64,000 nucleotides of DNA, from contig NZ_LT635451.1 of the NCBI RefSeq assembly GCF_900120005.1, positions 1-64,000 on the forward strand, given 5' to 3'. Source of the DNA: Holdemania sp. Marseille-P2844 (GTDB taxonomy: Bacteria > Bacillota_I > Bacilli_A > Erysipelotrichales > Erysipelotrichaceae). This document shows, piece by piece, positions 1 to 8,686 of the stretch; position 1 is the first letter of the stretch, and every line of letters starts with the position of its first letter. The position numbers and the translations under genes are program-made. Under the pieces are notes generated by a model. It saw only the letters and a list, made by a program, of their open reading frames with translations, had not been told where the DNA came from and made no database searches.

Positions 1-133
1 CATAAGAAAGCGAGCCGGAAAAGACAAGGGAGTCAACACCACGAATCGACTGAGAAGAGACACAATCCTCAGAGAAATGAAGATGAGGGTCTTTTAAATT
101 GAGAACAGATACGATAGAATGAGTAATGGACAT
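1..133 (-). CDS. ISL3-like transposase, N-terminal fragment
   Basis: The reading frame starts at the complement of 131-133 and stays open to the window edge (about 44 residues). It begins MSITHSIVSVLNLKDPHLHF and continues through a 'GVDSLVFSGSLSY' segment. This resembles the N-terminus of ISL3 transposases (LNIKDPN...KGI...HGTLTY), which precedes a zinc-binding CxxC region in that family; that region would lie outside the window. The family call rests on this short match only. Confidence 0.5.
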   Translation of the reverse strand, partial: MSITHSIVSVLNLKDPHLHFSEDCVSSQSIRGVDSLVFSGSLSY

Positions 134-257
134 AGTGAGATTTCCTTTCTATATTGTGTGGTAACTTTATTGTAACGGAAATTCTTACCTATGTCTCTTT
201 TTTTATGCTCAAGAAAAAAAGGCGTTGGTTTCCACCAACACCAAAATTTATAGAACC
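1..257 (-). mobile_element. End of an ISL3-like insertion sequence (cut by window edge)
   Basis: A minus-strand transposase start (ATG at 133) is followed, on its upstream side, by a terminal block with the palindrome GGCGTTGGTTTCCACCAACACC-like pairing at about 221-242, ending near TAGAACC at 251-257. ISL3-family ends commonly carry a GGTTCT tip followed by a GTGTTGG motif, which fits. The T-run at 258-266 could be an AT-rich target site. The other end and the target duplication are outside the window, so the boundary is inferred. Confidence 0.5.
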
Positions 258-542
258 TTTTTTTTTATATTCAAGTTCTAAAACCAAAGGCTGCGGAATA
301 GACTGAAATAATGCTTAACTTTCTTTGGAAAACAAATCATTTTATGAAACATGGGGAGAAAATGTGAAAGTTTGCAAAGAAAAAAAACGGGATTAACCGT
401 TCGAAAAATTAGCGAAATTAATTGCTAATAAAGCTTGTTTACAGGGCTTTTTCATGAATTTTAACACGTGTTTAATACAGAAAATGAACCATCAAATTTT
501 GTGAAAATTTCTTTGAATTATGTGAAAAATATGTGTTGAGGG
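258..542. other. AT-rich intergenic region, no gene seen
   Basis: This AT-rich stretch lies between the insertion-sequence end and the PTS promoter. No convincing open frame, RNA gene or terminator was found. It probably holds the original upstream flank of the PTS operon, displaced by the insertion. Confidence 0.5.
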
Positions 543-595
543 TTTACAAATCCCATTTTCTAGTGTATCATTTAATCATCGAGAAAACGGTTACA
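543..595 (+). promoter_or_regulatory. PTS operon promoter with overlapping cre site (CcpA)
   Basis: A sigma-A-type promoter is visible: -35 TTTACA at 543-548, a 17-bp spacer and -10 TATCAT at 566-571. At 582-595 lies AGAAAACGGTTACA, which matches the CcpA catabolite response consensus TGWAANCGNTNWCA at all fixed positions but the first. Its place just downstream of the predicted start fits CcpA roadblock repression, normal for a sugar PTS. A leader of about 120 nt follows, with a GCCCGG/CCGGGC pairing near 638-667. Confidence 0.6.
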
Positions 596-715
596 TCTGG
601 TCTGTGAAATCGCGTAAGAAGCCACGCGGATCTCAGCCCGGCTGAAATGGTTTTCGAGGATCCGGGCAACCGGAAAAAACCAAAGACACAAAAGGTTAGA
701 AAGGGAGGACTATTT

Positions 716-1504
716 ATGTCTGGAGGGTTGAGTATTATCCAAATCCTGCTGATCACAGCATGGGCATTTTGGAGCATCGTCGATAGTTTGTCTTGGAACA
801 TCGGTTTCAACAACTGTATTCTTGCATGCTTATTCACCGGCGTTGTTGTAGGCGATATGAAATATGGCCTGATCGTTGGTGGTACGTTACAGATGACTCA
901 GTTAGGCGCTGGCACATACGGAGGTGCTTCGATTCCGAACATCACTTCTTCCGGTATGATCGCGACAGCGTTAGGCGCTGCTTCCGGCGCTGACCCGATT
1001 GCAATGGCTTCTTCAATCGGTATCGCATTAGCTGCATTATTCACACAGTTGGACATCCTGGCTCGTTTCTCCAACACTGCATTCCAGCACATCGCTGACA
1101 AGTATGTTGAAGAAGACAACACAAAGGGTATCGCGCTGATGAACACATTAGGCATCATTCCTTGGGGCCTGTCCCGCGGATTGCCTGTTCTGTTACTGCT
1201 GGTTGCTGGCCAGGGCGTCGTTGACAATCTGATCAAGATCATTCCGGCATTCATCATGAACGGCTTCAAGTTCGCTGGTGGATTGCTGCCAGTCGTTGGT
1301 TTCGCAATCTTGATGCGTTACCTGCCAGTTCTGAAGAAGCCGCAGTTCATTATCCTGGGCTTCGTATTAGCCGCTTATATCAATATGCCGATTCTGGGTA
1401 TTGCCTTGATCGGTACAGCCGCAGCTTTGATCACTTATCAGAATGCTACTGCTAAGTTAGCTGCAGGCGCTGCACAGGGAGGCGACGACGATTATGACGA
1501 ATAG
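716..1504 (+). CDS. PTS mannose/fructose/sorbose-family IIC subunit
   Basis: This 262-residue membrane protein is the sugar channel subunit of a mannose-class phosphotransferase permease (ManY/AgaC family). It is strongly hydrophobic and has the family's N-terminal 'LLITAWAFWSIVDSLSW' and glycine-rich 'GGTLQMTQLGAGTYGG' segments. The ATG at 716 is preferred over in-frame codons further upstream because AAAGGGAGG lies 7-10 bases before it. The stop overlaps the IID start, so the two are translationally coupled. No IIA or IIB gene lies directly upstream; the only IIA here is at 4238-4642 on the other strand. The sugar cannot be told from sequence. Confidence 0.9.
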   Translation: MSGGLSIIQILLITAWAFWSIVDSLSWNIGFNNCILACLFTGVVVGDMKYGLIVGGTLQMTQLGAGTYGGASIPNITSSGMIATALGAASGADPIAMASSIGIALAALFTQLDILARFSNTAFQHIADKYVEEDNTKGIALMNTLGIIPWGLSRGLPVLLLLVAGQGVVDNLIKIIPAFIMNGFKFAGGLLPVVGFAILMRYLPVLKKPQFIILGFVLAAYINMPILGIALIGTAAALITYQNATAKLAAGAAQGGDDDYDE

Positions 1505-2333
1505 TAAGAAGTTCACTAAGAAGGAATTAAGAAGTCTGAATCTGCGCTGGATCTGGAACTCTCAGATCGGCTGGAACTATGAACGTATGCAGGGCTTGGG
1601 CTACCTGACCACTATGCTGCCGGTTATCGACAAGCTGTATGGCGATCGTCCTGAGCTGAAGCAGAAGGCGTTGAGAACACATTCCGTATTCTTCAACACA
1701 CAGCCTGCAATGGGTGATATCATTGTTGGTATGAATATCGCTATCGAAGAACAGACAGCTGAAACTGGTTCTGGTCTGGACGTCGCCGCTTCGATTAAGA
1801 CAGCGTTGATGGGACCATTCGCTGGTATCGGTGATACAATCTTCGGTATGATCGCTGGTGCGGTTTTCGGATCTATCGCAGCGACAATGGCTCTGGAAGG
1901 CAATGCTTTAGGTATCGCAATTTGGGAAATCTGGATGGTTGCCGTCCTGTTATTCCGTACAAAGATGTTTGACATGGGCTACGAACAAGGCGTTAAGCTG
2001 GTTACTTCCCTGTCCGGCACAATGAATGCTCTGACGGAAGCTGCTTCTGTCCTGGGCCTGACGGTTGTCGGCGGCATGATCGCGCTGAACGTTAAGTTCC
2101 CTCTGGCTACTCTGAAAATGAGCTTAGGCATTGACCCTGAAACAGGCGAAGAAATGTTTAACGAATTCAACCTGCAGAAATATGCTGACAGCATCATGCC
2201 TGCATTGTTCCCTGCATTATTCGCAGCTCTGTGCTACTGGATGCTGGGCAAGAAGTGGATGAACTCCAACAAGTTGATTCTGGTTGTTGTCTTATTCGCT
2301 ATCGTTCTGGCTTTCTTCGGAGTTCTGGCTTAA
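1494..2333 (+). CDS. PTS mannose/fructose/sorbose-family IID subunit
   Basis: This 279-residue partner of IIC is ManZ-like. It has the conserved 'FFNTQPAMGDIIVGMNIAIEEQ' region (around residues 65-90), a 'SIKTALMGPFAGIGDT' segment and C-terminal membrane helices. Together IIC and IID form the membrane channel that moves the sugar while IIB phosphorylates it. The start overlaps the end of IIC by 11 bases. A rho-independent terminator follows, so the operon holds only IIC and IID. IIA and IIB must be supplied from elsewhere. Confidence 0.9.
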   Translation: MTNSKKFTKKELRSLNLRWIWNSQIGWNYERMQGLGYLTTMLPVIDKLYGDRPELKQKALRTHSVFFNTQPAMGDIIVGMNIAIEEQTAETGSGLDVAASIKTALMGPFAGIGDTIFGMIAGAVFGSIAATMALEGNALGIAIWEIWMVAVLLFRTKMFDMGYEQGVKLVTSLSGTMNALTEAASVLGLTVVGGMIALNVKFPLATLKMSLGIDPETGEEMFNEFNLQKYADSIMPALFPALFAALCYWMLGKKWMNSNKLILVVVLFAIVLAFFGVLA

Positions 2334-2346
2334 TATCAAAACTCTC

Positions 2347-2376
2347 AAAAGTGGTGTCTTCGGACATCACTTTTAT
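2347..2376 (+). terminator. Rho-independent terminator after PTS IID
   Basis: The hairpin AAAGTGGTGTC-ttcg-GACATCACTTT, with a UUCG-type tetraloop, runs into TTTTATTTT. It lies 13 bases after the IID stop codon. Confidence 0.85.
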
Positions 2377-2434
2377 TTTGGCCGGGTACGGGAACTTTAA
2401 TCCATTCCAGTTAAAATGATAAAAGGAATCCCTG

Positions 2435-2488
2435 TTAACGGAATCTTAACAATTCTGTTGAGCAGGGTTCCGATTTTTCCTTTATAAT
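2435..2488 (+). promoter_or_regulatory. Candidate Pho box and promoter of the Na/Pi symporter
   Basis: TTAACG (2435-2440) and TTAACA (2446-2451) are direct repeats with an 11-bp period, the layout of Bacillus-type PhoP boxes. TTAAAA at 2411 may be a weaker third repeat. Just downstream are -35 TTGAGC (2458-2463) and -10 TATAAT (2483-2488), with a long 19-bp spacer typical of activated promoters. The neighbouring gene moves phosphate, which supports phosphate-starvation control. This is inferred from spacing and context. Confidence 0.5.
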
Positions 2489-2525
2489 AGGCTTGCTTAT
2501 ATGAGGAAAGGGTTATTGCATAAGT

Positions 2526-4151
2526 ATGGAACTTAGTTTTGTAATCGCCTTGATGGGCGGTTTGGCATTATTTCTTTACGGGATGAAGATGATGAGCGAC
2601 GGCTTGGAACTGTGCGCCGGGGACCGGCTGCAGTCAATTTTGGAACGCCTGACTTCAAACCGGTTGATGGGGGTCGTTGTCGGGGCGTTGATCACGGCTT
2701 TAATTCAAAGCTCCAGTGCAACGACGGTGATGACGGTTGGTTTTGTCAACGCAGGGTTAATGACGCTGCCGCAGGCAGTCGGCGTGATCATGGGGGCAAA
2801 TATTGGAACGACGATCACCGGACAGCTGATCGCTCTGGATATCGGAGCGGCGGCTCCGGCGATTGCCCTGGTCGGGGTGGTTATGGTTGTCTTCCTGAAA
2901 AAAGAAAAGACCAACGCGGTCGGGATGATTGTCGGCGGTCTCGGTATCCTGTTTATTGGCATGGGGATGATGAGCGATGCCATGGCGCCGCTGCGGAACG
3001 ATCCGACGTTCCTGTCGTTAATTACCGCGTTTAATAATCCGATCATTGCGGTTCTGACCGGCGCGCTTTTTACGGCGATCATCCAAAGCTCCAGCGCTTC
3101 CATCGGCATCTTACAGACACTGGCCAACAATGGCCTGATTACGCTGCAGCACTCCGTCTTTATTCTGTTCGGGATGAACATTGGAACATGCATCACGGCG
3201 GTGCTCTCGTCGTTAAGCTCCAGCCGGAACGCGAAGCGGGTTGCCTTGGTTCATCTGTTATTCAACATCGGCGGGGCGCTGTTGTTCTCCGTTGCGGTGC
3301 TGGCGCTGCCGCTGACCGCATGGATCGGGCAGTGGACGCCGGCCAATCCGGCGGCGCAGATCGCAAACTTTCACACGCTGTTCAACGTTGTAACTACCCT
3401 GGTTCTGCTTCCGCTGGGGAATGGTTTGGCCGCTTTGTCGATGAAGCTTTTGCCGCAGGAGAAAGAAACGCCGGCGCCGGCGATTGAAATCACGCGCATC
3501 CCGGAGCAGCGCCTGGGCAATGTGACGATTTCGCTGCATGAGATCAGCGAACTGCTGAACCGGATGTATACTCTAGTGCAGTCCAGCTTGGATGAAGCCT
3601 TTCGCGGTTTGACGACACTGGAATGGGATAAAGAGAAGATTCTGGCGCAGGAAAGCGAGATCGACGCAATGCACCGTAAGATTATTGACGCTATTCCCTA
3701 TGTGGCGACAGCCCGGATGAACGTTGAGGACTCCCGACGGTTAAACGTTTTGTTTAAAATCAACAGCGATTTGGAGCGGATGGGCGATCATGTTGTCAAT
3801 TTATCGGAACATGCCTCCCAAATTCTGAAAGAGAAACAGAAGATGACCCCGGAAGCACATCAGGAGCTGGCGGATTTGCGGCTGATTCTGGATCAGACGG
3901 CGGCGCTGCTGCCGGCGATTGAGGAATATCATCGGACAGAGACGCTGCAGCATATTGATCAGCTGGAGGAACAGATGGACCAGTATTGTGAGAAAAGCCG
4001 TCAGGATCAGATTAAAAGGCTGCGCAGCCAACAGATCGACGGTTCGCTGTGCGTCGTCTTCAGCGAAGTGCTGACCGATCTGGAACGAATTCACGACCAT
4101 TATCACAACCTCGCGCAACAGCTCTATCATGAGGAACTGGCCGTTTCCTGA
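2526..4151 (+). CDS. Na/Pi-cotransporter family protein with C-terminal PhoU-like domain
   Basis: This 541-residue protein is a type II Na+/phosphate symporter of the NptA/YjbB type. Two inverted-topology repeats carry the hallmark QSSSAT (about residue 61) and QSSSAS (about residue 189) motifs. Membrane helices fill residues 1-310. The rest (about 340-541) is a helical PhoU-like domain with 'DLERMGDHVVNLSEHA' and 'DLERIHDHYHNLAQQL' metal-binding-type segments. The gene stands alone between terminators. The likely role is sodium-driven phosphate transport, either uptake or, as shown for YjbB, export. Confidence 0.9.
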   Translation: MELSFVIALMGGLALFLYGMKMMSDGLELCAGDRLQSILERLTSNRLMGVVVGALITALIQSSSATTVMTVGFVNAGLMTLPQAVGVIMGANIGTTITGQLIALDIGAAAPAIALVGVVMVVFLKKEKTNAVGMIVGGLGILFIGMGMMSDAMAPLRNDPTFLSLITAFNNPIIAVLTGALFTAIIQSSSASIGILQTLANNGLITLQHSVFILFGMNIGTCITAVLSSLSSSRNAKRVALVHLLFNIGGALLFSVAVLALPLTAWIGQWTPANPAAQIANFHTLFNVVTTLVLLPLGNGLAALSMKLLPQEKETPAPAIEITRIPEQRLGNVTISLHEISELLNRMYTLVQSSLDEAFRGLTTLEWDKEKILAQESEIDAMHRKIIDAIPYVATARMNVEDSRRLNVLFKINSDLERMGDHVVNLSEHASQILKEKQKMTPEAHQELADLRLILDQTAALLPAIEEYHRTETLQHIDQLEEQMDQYCEKSRQDQIKRLRSQQIDGSLCVVFSEVLTDLERIHDHYHNLAQQLYHEELAVS

Positions 4152-4190
4152 TGATCTTTTCCGGAGGATATCAGAAATCTGAAGCATAAG

Positions 4191-4217
4191 AAAAGGCGGA
4201 AATTTTCCGCCTTCTTT
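4191..4217. terminator. Bidirectional terminator
   Basis: The stem AAGGCGGAAA/TTTTCCGCCTT has T-rich tracts on both strands (CTTCTTTG on plus, TTTTCTTA on minus). It ends the Na/Pi gene on plus and the PTS IIA gene on minus. Confidence 0.8.
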
Positions 4218-4237
4218 GTTTAAGGATAAAGGGTAAA

Positions 4238-4642
4238 TTAGTCTTCGTCCGAGCTCATGCTGGCCATGAACGCTTTGACGTCAACGATGCCTTCGCGTCC
4301 CTGGGCGATCAGGCTGTCAACCGCTTCGCCTTCCGACAGAATCGCTGTCAGAACCATCGGGAAGTTCATGCCGGCGATGAAATGGAATTTTGGATTCGTC
4401 GCGAATTCAACAAATGTTGTGTTGCATGGGGAACCGCCGAACAGATCCGCAAAGACCAGAACTTCGTCGTACTTGTCCAACTCCGGCTTCAGCGCGTTCA
4501 GTTTTTCCTTGAACTGTTCCGGGCCATCCGTTGGCAGCAGGCAGCAGGAATACAGATTTGTAACTTCGCCCGCGATCATTTTCAGAGAACCTTTGAAAGC
4601 TTCTGCATACTGACCATGGCTAATTAATAAAATACCTCTCAT
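4238..4642 (-). CDS. PTS mannose-family IIA subunit
   Basis: This 134-residue cytoplasmic EIIA-Man domain takes phosphate from HPr. The N-terminal 'GILLISHGQYAEAF' carries the active-site histidine at residue 9, and 'VFADLFGGSPCNTTF' is the typical later loop. It has a strong AAGGAGG site ahead of ATG 4642. It is single-domain, unlike IIAB fusions, so a separate IIB is needed and none lies in this window. It may serve the IIC/IID pair at 716-2333, although it is on the opposite strand and 1.9 kb away. Confidence 0.9.
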   Translation of the reverse strand: MRGILLISHGQYAEAFKGSLKMIAGEVTNLYSCCLLPTDGPEQFKEKLNALKPELDKYDEVLVFADLFGGSPCNTTFVEFATNPKFHFIAGMNFPMVLTAILSEGEAVDSLIAQGREGIVDVKAFMASMSSDED

Positions 4643-4759
4643 GAATAATTTCCTCCTTAAGTTACATTTTTATTTTATCATAAACTACGTTAATTTAATA
4701 GAATTTTAAATATAGAAAAGGGTCGAGTATGTTAAAATAACAGTAAGGGAGATCACACC

Positions 4760-5908
4760 ATGAAATTTAAATTTAAAGAACAAACCAAAGAGAATATCCT
4801 GGCCCTGACTTGTTCGGGCATTTTACTATTGGGTTTTTATTTTCTGATCACAAAATTTCCGCAGCTTAAGGAATTTCTGGGCAATATCCTCGGCATTCTG
4901 CTTCCGTTTATCCTCGGCTTTGCGTTGGCGTTTTTATTGGCGCCGGTAACGGCCCGAGTGGAAAAGAAATGGCTGGCAAAATCAAAAATGAAACCGGCAA
5001 GCAAGCGTAAAATCGGCGTTGCGGCGGCGATCATTTTCCTGTTCATCGTACTCATCAGCTTTATGGCGATTTTAATTCCGCAGCTGTTGGAAAGCGTTAT
5101 GACCTTGTCGACGCAACTCAGTGATTATCTGGGCAAAGCCAATACGCTGCTGAACGAAATTACGGAAGGTTTGGGCTTTAAAACCGGCTGGCTGGAAATC
5201 CTATTTAATTCCAGCGAAGCGCTGCTGGAATCCATGCTGGGAATGGCTAAGGATTACGTGCCGAAGATCTTGAATTATTCCTGGCTGTTTGTCCGCCAGA
5301 CGTTCAATTTCTTTATCGCGGTGATTATCGCAGTCTATATCCTGTTGGAAAAAGAACGATTTACAGAACAGTTTAAAAAGCTGGCTTATGCGATTCTGCC
5401 AAAAAACCGGGTGGAGTCGCTGATTCAGCTGAGCCGGCTGACGTCGCGGATGTTCAACAGCTTCATCATTGGGAAAATGATTGATTCGCTGATCATCGGC
5501 TTGATCTGCTTCATCGGCATGTTGATCATGCGGCTGCCGTTTGCGGTGCTGATCAGCTTTATCGTTGGTCTGACGAACATGATTCCGGTGTTTGGCCCGT
5601 TTATCGGCGCGGTGCCGGGCATCTTTATCCTGTTTATCGTCGATCCGATTTACTCGCTGATCTTCGCGGTCTTCGTCCTGCTTCTGCAGCAGTTTGACGG
5701 CAATATCCTCGGCCCGATGATTCTGGGCGATCAGCTGGGCCTGCCAAGCTTGTGGGTCATGTTTTCGATTATCGTCGGCGGCGGGATGTTCGGCATTCTC
5801 GGCATGTTTCTGGGCGTGCCGGTGTTTGCGGTTCTCTATGTCGTCGTCCGCGGATTTGTCAGCAGCCGGCTGAAAGAAAAGAATATCCGATCGGACGATA
5901 TGCTTTAA
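4760..5908 (+). CDS. AI-2E family (UPF0118) transporter
   Basis: This 382-residue multi-spanning membrane protein belongs to the AI-2E/YtvI/YdbI family. It has an N-terminal pair of helices, an amphipathic central region (about residues 110-170) and the conserved C-terminal block 'GLTNMIPVFGPFIGAVPG' and 'QQFDGNILGPMILGDQLGL'. Family members have been linked to autoinducer-2 export or Na+/H+ antiport, so the substrate is open. GGGAGATC precedes the ATG, and a terminator follows directly. It is divergent from PTS IIA. Confidence 0.85.
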   Translation: MKFKFKEQTKENILALTCSGILLLGFYFLITKFPQLKEFLGNILGILLPFILGFALAFLLAPVTARVEKKWLAKSKMKPASKRKIGVAAAIIFLFIVLISFMAILIPQLLESVMTLSTQLSDYLGKANTLLNEITEGLGFKTGWLEILFNSSEALLESMLGMAKDYVPKILNYSWLFVRQTFNFFIAVIIAVYILLEKERFTEQFKKLAYAILPKNRVESLIQLSRLTSRMFNSFIIGKMIDSLIIGLICFIGMLIMRLPFAVLISFIVGLTNMIPVFGPFIGAVPGIFILFIVDPIYSLIFAVFVLLLQQFDGNILGPMILGDQLGLPSLWVMFSIIVGGGMFGILGMFLGVPVFAVLYVVVRGFVSSRLKEKNIRSDDML

Positions 5909-5931
5909 CGGGCGTTTCGCCCGTTTTTTTT
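5908..5931 (+). terminator. Terminator after AI-2E family gene
   Basis: ACGGGCG-ttt-CGCCCGT followed by eight T residues. It begins at the stop codon of the transporter gene. Confidence 0.9.
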
Positions 5932-5979
5932 GAGGAACGACGCAGCATCTGGTGCGGCAAGAACTATATAAGGACTATA

Positions 5980-6008
5980 TAAAGAAAAGGGATCCAATCC
6001 GGATCCCT
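5980..6008 (-). terminator. Terminator after glutamine synthetase (minus strand)
   Basis: Read on minus, AGGGATCC-ggatt-GGATCCCT runs into TTTTCTTTATA. It sits just past the stop codon of the type III glutamine synthetase gene. Confidence 0.8.
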
Positions 6009-6016
6009 GGAACGAG

Positions 6017-8110
6017 TTAATTGCTGTGAAATAAGATATCTTCGTAGGTTGGCAATGTGTATTGTTTTTTATCAAAAACTGTTTCATGCTCGTCAATCGC
6101 GCTGCGAAGCTGCTGCATCAGCGGAGCAGCTTCATAATAGAAGCGAATGCCGCGCTCATGATAGTCGCCGACGCCGTCGATCTCTTTCAGTTTGCTTTCG
6201 AGACGTTCAGCGCCTTTATCCATTCGGTCCATCAGTTCATTTAAGTGGGCCAGCTGCTTTCTGAAATAGGAAGCCGGCTGATCCAGCGCCCGCAGTGTCG
6301 AAGCCAGCGACTGGATTTCCCGGGTGACAAGCGGCAGGATTTCCGTACGCGTCATGTCAATCAGAACCTTGGCTTCAATCTCGGAAATCTTCACATACTG
6401 CTCGTTCATAATCTCGCTGCGGGCGCTCAGTTCCTTTTCCGTAAAGATGTGATTGCGCGTAAACAGCTCGACAGTTTTCGGTGAGGTCAGGGCGCTGACC
6501 GATTCGATAAACGATGGAATATTTGGCAATCCGCGGCGTTTGGCTTCGGCGACCCACTCTTGGGAATAACCGTCGCCGGAGAACAGAATCCGTTCGTGAT
6601 CTTTTAAAATCTGCGTACAAATTTCCAGGGCGCGGGCGCGGATGTCCTGCTTGTATTTTAAATCCGAAAGCTGCCCGGCGATTTCGTTGAGCACATCGGC
6701 AGTGATTGTATTGAGCACGACGTTGGCAAACGAGGCAGACAGGGATGAACCCAGCATCCGGAACTCAAATTTATTGCCGGTGAAGGCCAGCGGCGAAGTC
6801 CGGTTGCGGTCCGTGTTGTCCTTGGGAATATATGAAAGACCGCTGATCGGCGTAAATGAACTGTCCTGTTGATCCTCGATCGTTTGCCCCGCACCCTTCA
6901 GGGAGTTTAGGACGTTTTCGATGTAACTGCCCAAATAGATTGAAATGATTGCCGGCGGAGCTTCATTGGCGCCTAAACGGTGGTCGTTGCCGGCGCCGGA
7001 GGATGACATCCGAAGCAGCTCGGCATGTTGATCGACAGCTTTGATAAATGCGCAGACAAACACCAGGAAGCGGATGTTTTCAGCCGGCTTATCCCCCGGT
7101 TCAAATAAGTTCTGGCGATCGTCGGTGACTAATGACCAGTTGTTGTGCTTGCCCGAGCCGTTGATCCCGGCAAACGGTTTTTCATGAAGCAGGCAGGCGA
7201 AGCCATGCTTATCTGCGGTTTTGCGCAATACGTCCATTGTCAGCTGATTCTGATCCACCGCAATGTTGACGTTGCTGAAGATCGGTGCAATTTCAAACTG
7301 GCATGGCGCGACTTCGTTGTGTTCAGTTTTGGCGTAAATCCCCAATTTCCACAGTTCCTGATTGACCTCTTTCATAAAAGCGGCGACGTGGAACGGAATA
7401 CTTCCGAAGTAATGATCTTCCAGCTCCTGTCCTTTGGCCGGCATTGCACCAAACAGCGTCCGTCCGGTCAGCACCAGATCCTGGCGCCGCTCAAAATAAC
7501 GTTTGTCAATCAAAAAGTATTCCTGTTCCAGACCAACCATCGGAATGACACGTTTTACATCTTTATCCCCGAAGATATTGACAATCCGGGTGGCCGCGGC
7601 GCTGATCGCCTCAATGGATTTCAATAACGGCGCTTTTTTATCAAGCGATTCGCCGTTATAGGAAACAAAGACGGTTGGAATACACAGCACGTTGTCACGG
7701 ATAAAGGCTGGCGAGGTGCAGTCCCAATACGTGTAGCCGCGGGCTTCAAAGGTCGCGCGCAGACCACCGCTGGGAAAGCTGGATGCGTCCGGTTCGCCTT
7801 TGATCAGCGACTTGCCCGAAAAACGAACTAACGGCTGACCATTTTCATCCGGTTCGATAAAGGAATCGTGTTTTTCTGCGGTAGAGCCGGTCATCGGCTG
7901 GAACCAATGCGTAAAGTGCGTGGCGCCGTTTTCCTGTGCCCAGCGCTTCATCGCATGCGCAATCGCGTCGGCGGTATTGCGGTCCAGGGAATCTTCTTTG
8001 GCGACGGTTTCTTTCCAACGCTTGTAGATCGGATACGGAAGCCGCTCCTGCATCAGCGTTTCATCAAACAGCAGGCAGCCAAATTCGTCAAACGGATCTG
8101 TGATTTTCAT
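6017..8110 (-). CDS. glnN: Type III glutamine synthetase
   Basis: This 697-residue enzyme makes glutamine from glutamate, ammonia and ATP and has the length of the GSIII class, much longer than GlnA. Visible features are the N-terminal 'FTHWFQPMTGSTAEKHDSF' block, 'PSGGLRATFEARGYT', the ATP/metal region 'GINGSGKHNNWSLVT' and 'EFRMLGSSLSASFANVVLNT'. GSIII is common in Bacteroides and gut Firmicutes. AGGAGGATGAGTT precedes the ATG at 8110. The gene is monocistronic, and no GlnR-like palindrome was recognised in the 245-bp divergent promoter region. Confidence 0.95.
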   Translation of the reverse strand: MKITDPFDEFGCLLFDETLMQERLPYPIYKRWKETVAKEDSLDRNTADAIAHAMKRWAQENGATHFTHWFQPMTGSTAEKHDSFIEPDENGQPLVRFSGKSLIKGEPDASSFPSGGLRATFEARGYTYWDCTSPAFIRDNVLCIPTVFVSYNGESLDKKAPLLKSIEAISAAATRIVNIFGDKDVKRVIPMVGLEQEYFLIDKRYFERRQDLVLTGRTLFGAMPAKGQELEDHYFGSIPFHVAAFMKEVNQELWKLGIYAKTEHNEVAPCQFEIAPIFSNVNIAVDQNQLTMDVLRKTADKHGFACLLHEKPFAGINGSGKHNNWSLVTDDRQNLFEPGDKPAENIRFLVFVCAFIKAVDQHAELLRMSSSGAGNDHRLGANEAPPAIISIYLGSYIENVLNSLKGAGQTIEDQQDSSFTPISGLSYIPKDNTDRNRTSPLAFTGNKFEFRMLGSSLSASFANVVLNTITADVLNEIAGQLSDLKYKQDIRARALEICTQILKDHERILFSGDGYSQEWVAEAKRRGLPNIPSFIESVSALTSPKTVELFTRNHIFTEKELSARSEIMNEQYVKISEIEAKVLIDMTRTEILPLVTREIQSLASTLRALDQPASYFRKQLAHLNELMDRMDKGAERLESKLKEIDGVGDYHERGIRFYYEAAPLMQQLRSAIDEHETVFDKKQYTLPTYEDILFHSN

Positions 8111-8355
8111 AACTCATCCTCCTGAAAACATGGTTTAATTTTATTCCAAATTTGATCGGAGTCAATAAAAATGTTAAAAAAATCATAAAAATGAAGAAAA
8201 AAATCAAAGAATGTCGGACATGATTGAAAAAAAAAGGGGGAAATTGAGAAAAAAACGCAGTCACATAGAAAAAGCTCGATTTTAAAGCGGAGGTCTGATT
8301 GACCCAGCCGGACATGGGCATACTGGACAATAGAAATAGGATAAGGAGGAAGCTT

Positions 8356-8685
8356 ATGTTAAAAAAATGCGAGGTCTGCGGCTTGATTCTGGACTCGGAA
8401 TTCATTCGGGACGATTGTCCGAAATGTCATGCGGACGCTTCGCGCTTCCGCACGCTGCCTCATGAGGAAACGGAAAAGATCACCCGCAGCCATTTGACCA
8501 ACAGTCTGCTTACGGAATTGGCGGCCGTCGCTGAGCATCAGGTGCGCTTAGCAGAAAAAGGCATCGCCGATCAGCTGGATCCCGGCTGTATTCAGACATT
8601 CGATCTGGCGTTAAGACAAGCGGTGCTGCTGCGGCAGATGATTCGTGCGGAAATTGCGATCCATGCCGGAAAGGAGAAATGGTAA
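8356..8685 (+). CDS. Rubredoxin-like zinc/iron-ribbon protein
   Basis: This 109-residue protein opens with two CxxC knuckles, 'KCEVCGLIL' and '[13 protein letters not shown]' (residues 3-30), as in rubredoxin-like domains. A helical second half (about 50-109) follows with no motif I can name. The ATG at 8356 follows AAGGAGG closely and is preferred to an earlier in-frame ATG at 8299. It lies one base upstream of the rubrerythrin start, so the pair is co-transcribed. It probably handles electrons or metal for the rubrerythrin. Confidence 0.75.
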   Translation: MLKKCEVCGLILDSEFIRDDCPKCHADASRFRTLPHEETEKITRSHLTNSLLTELAAVAEHQVRLAEKGIADQLDPGCIQTFDLALRQAVLLRQMIRAEIAIHAGKEKW

Positions 8686-8686
8686 C

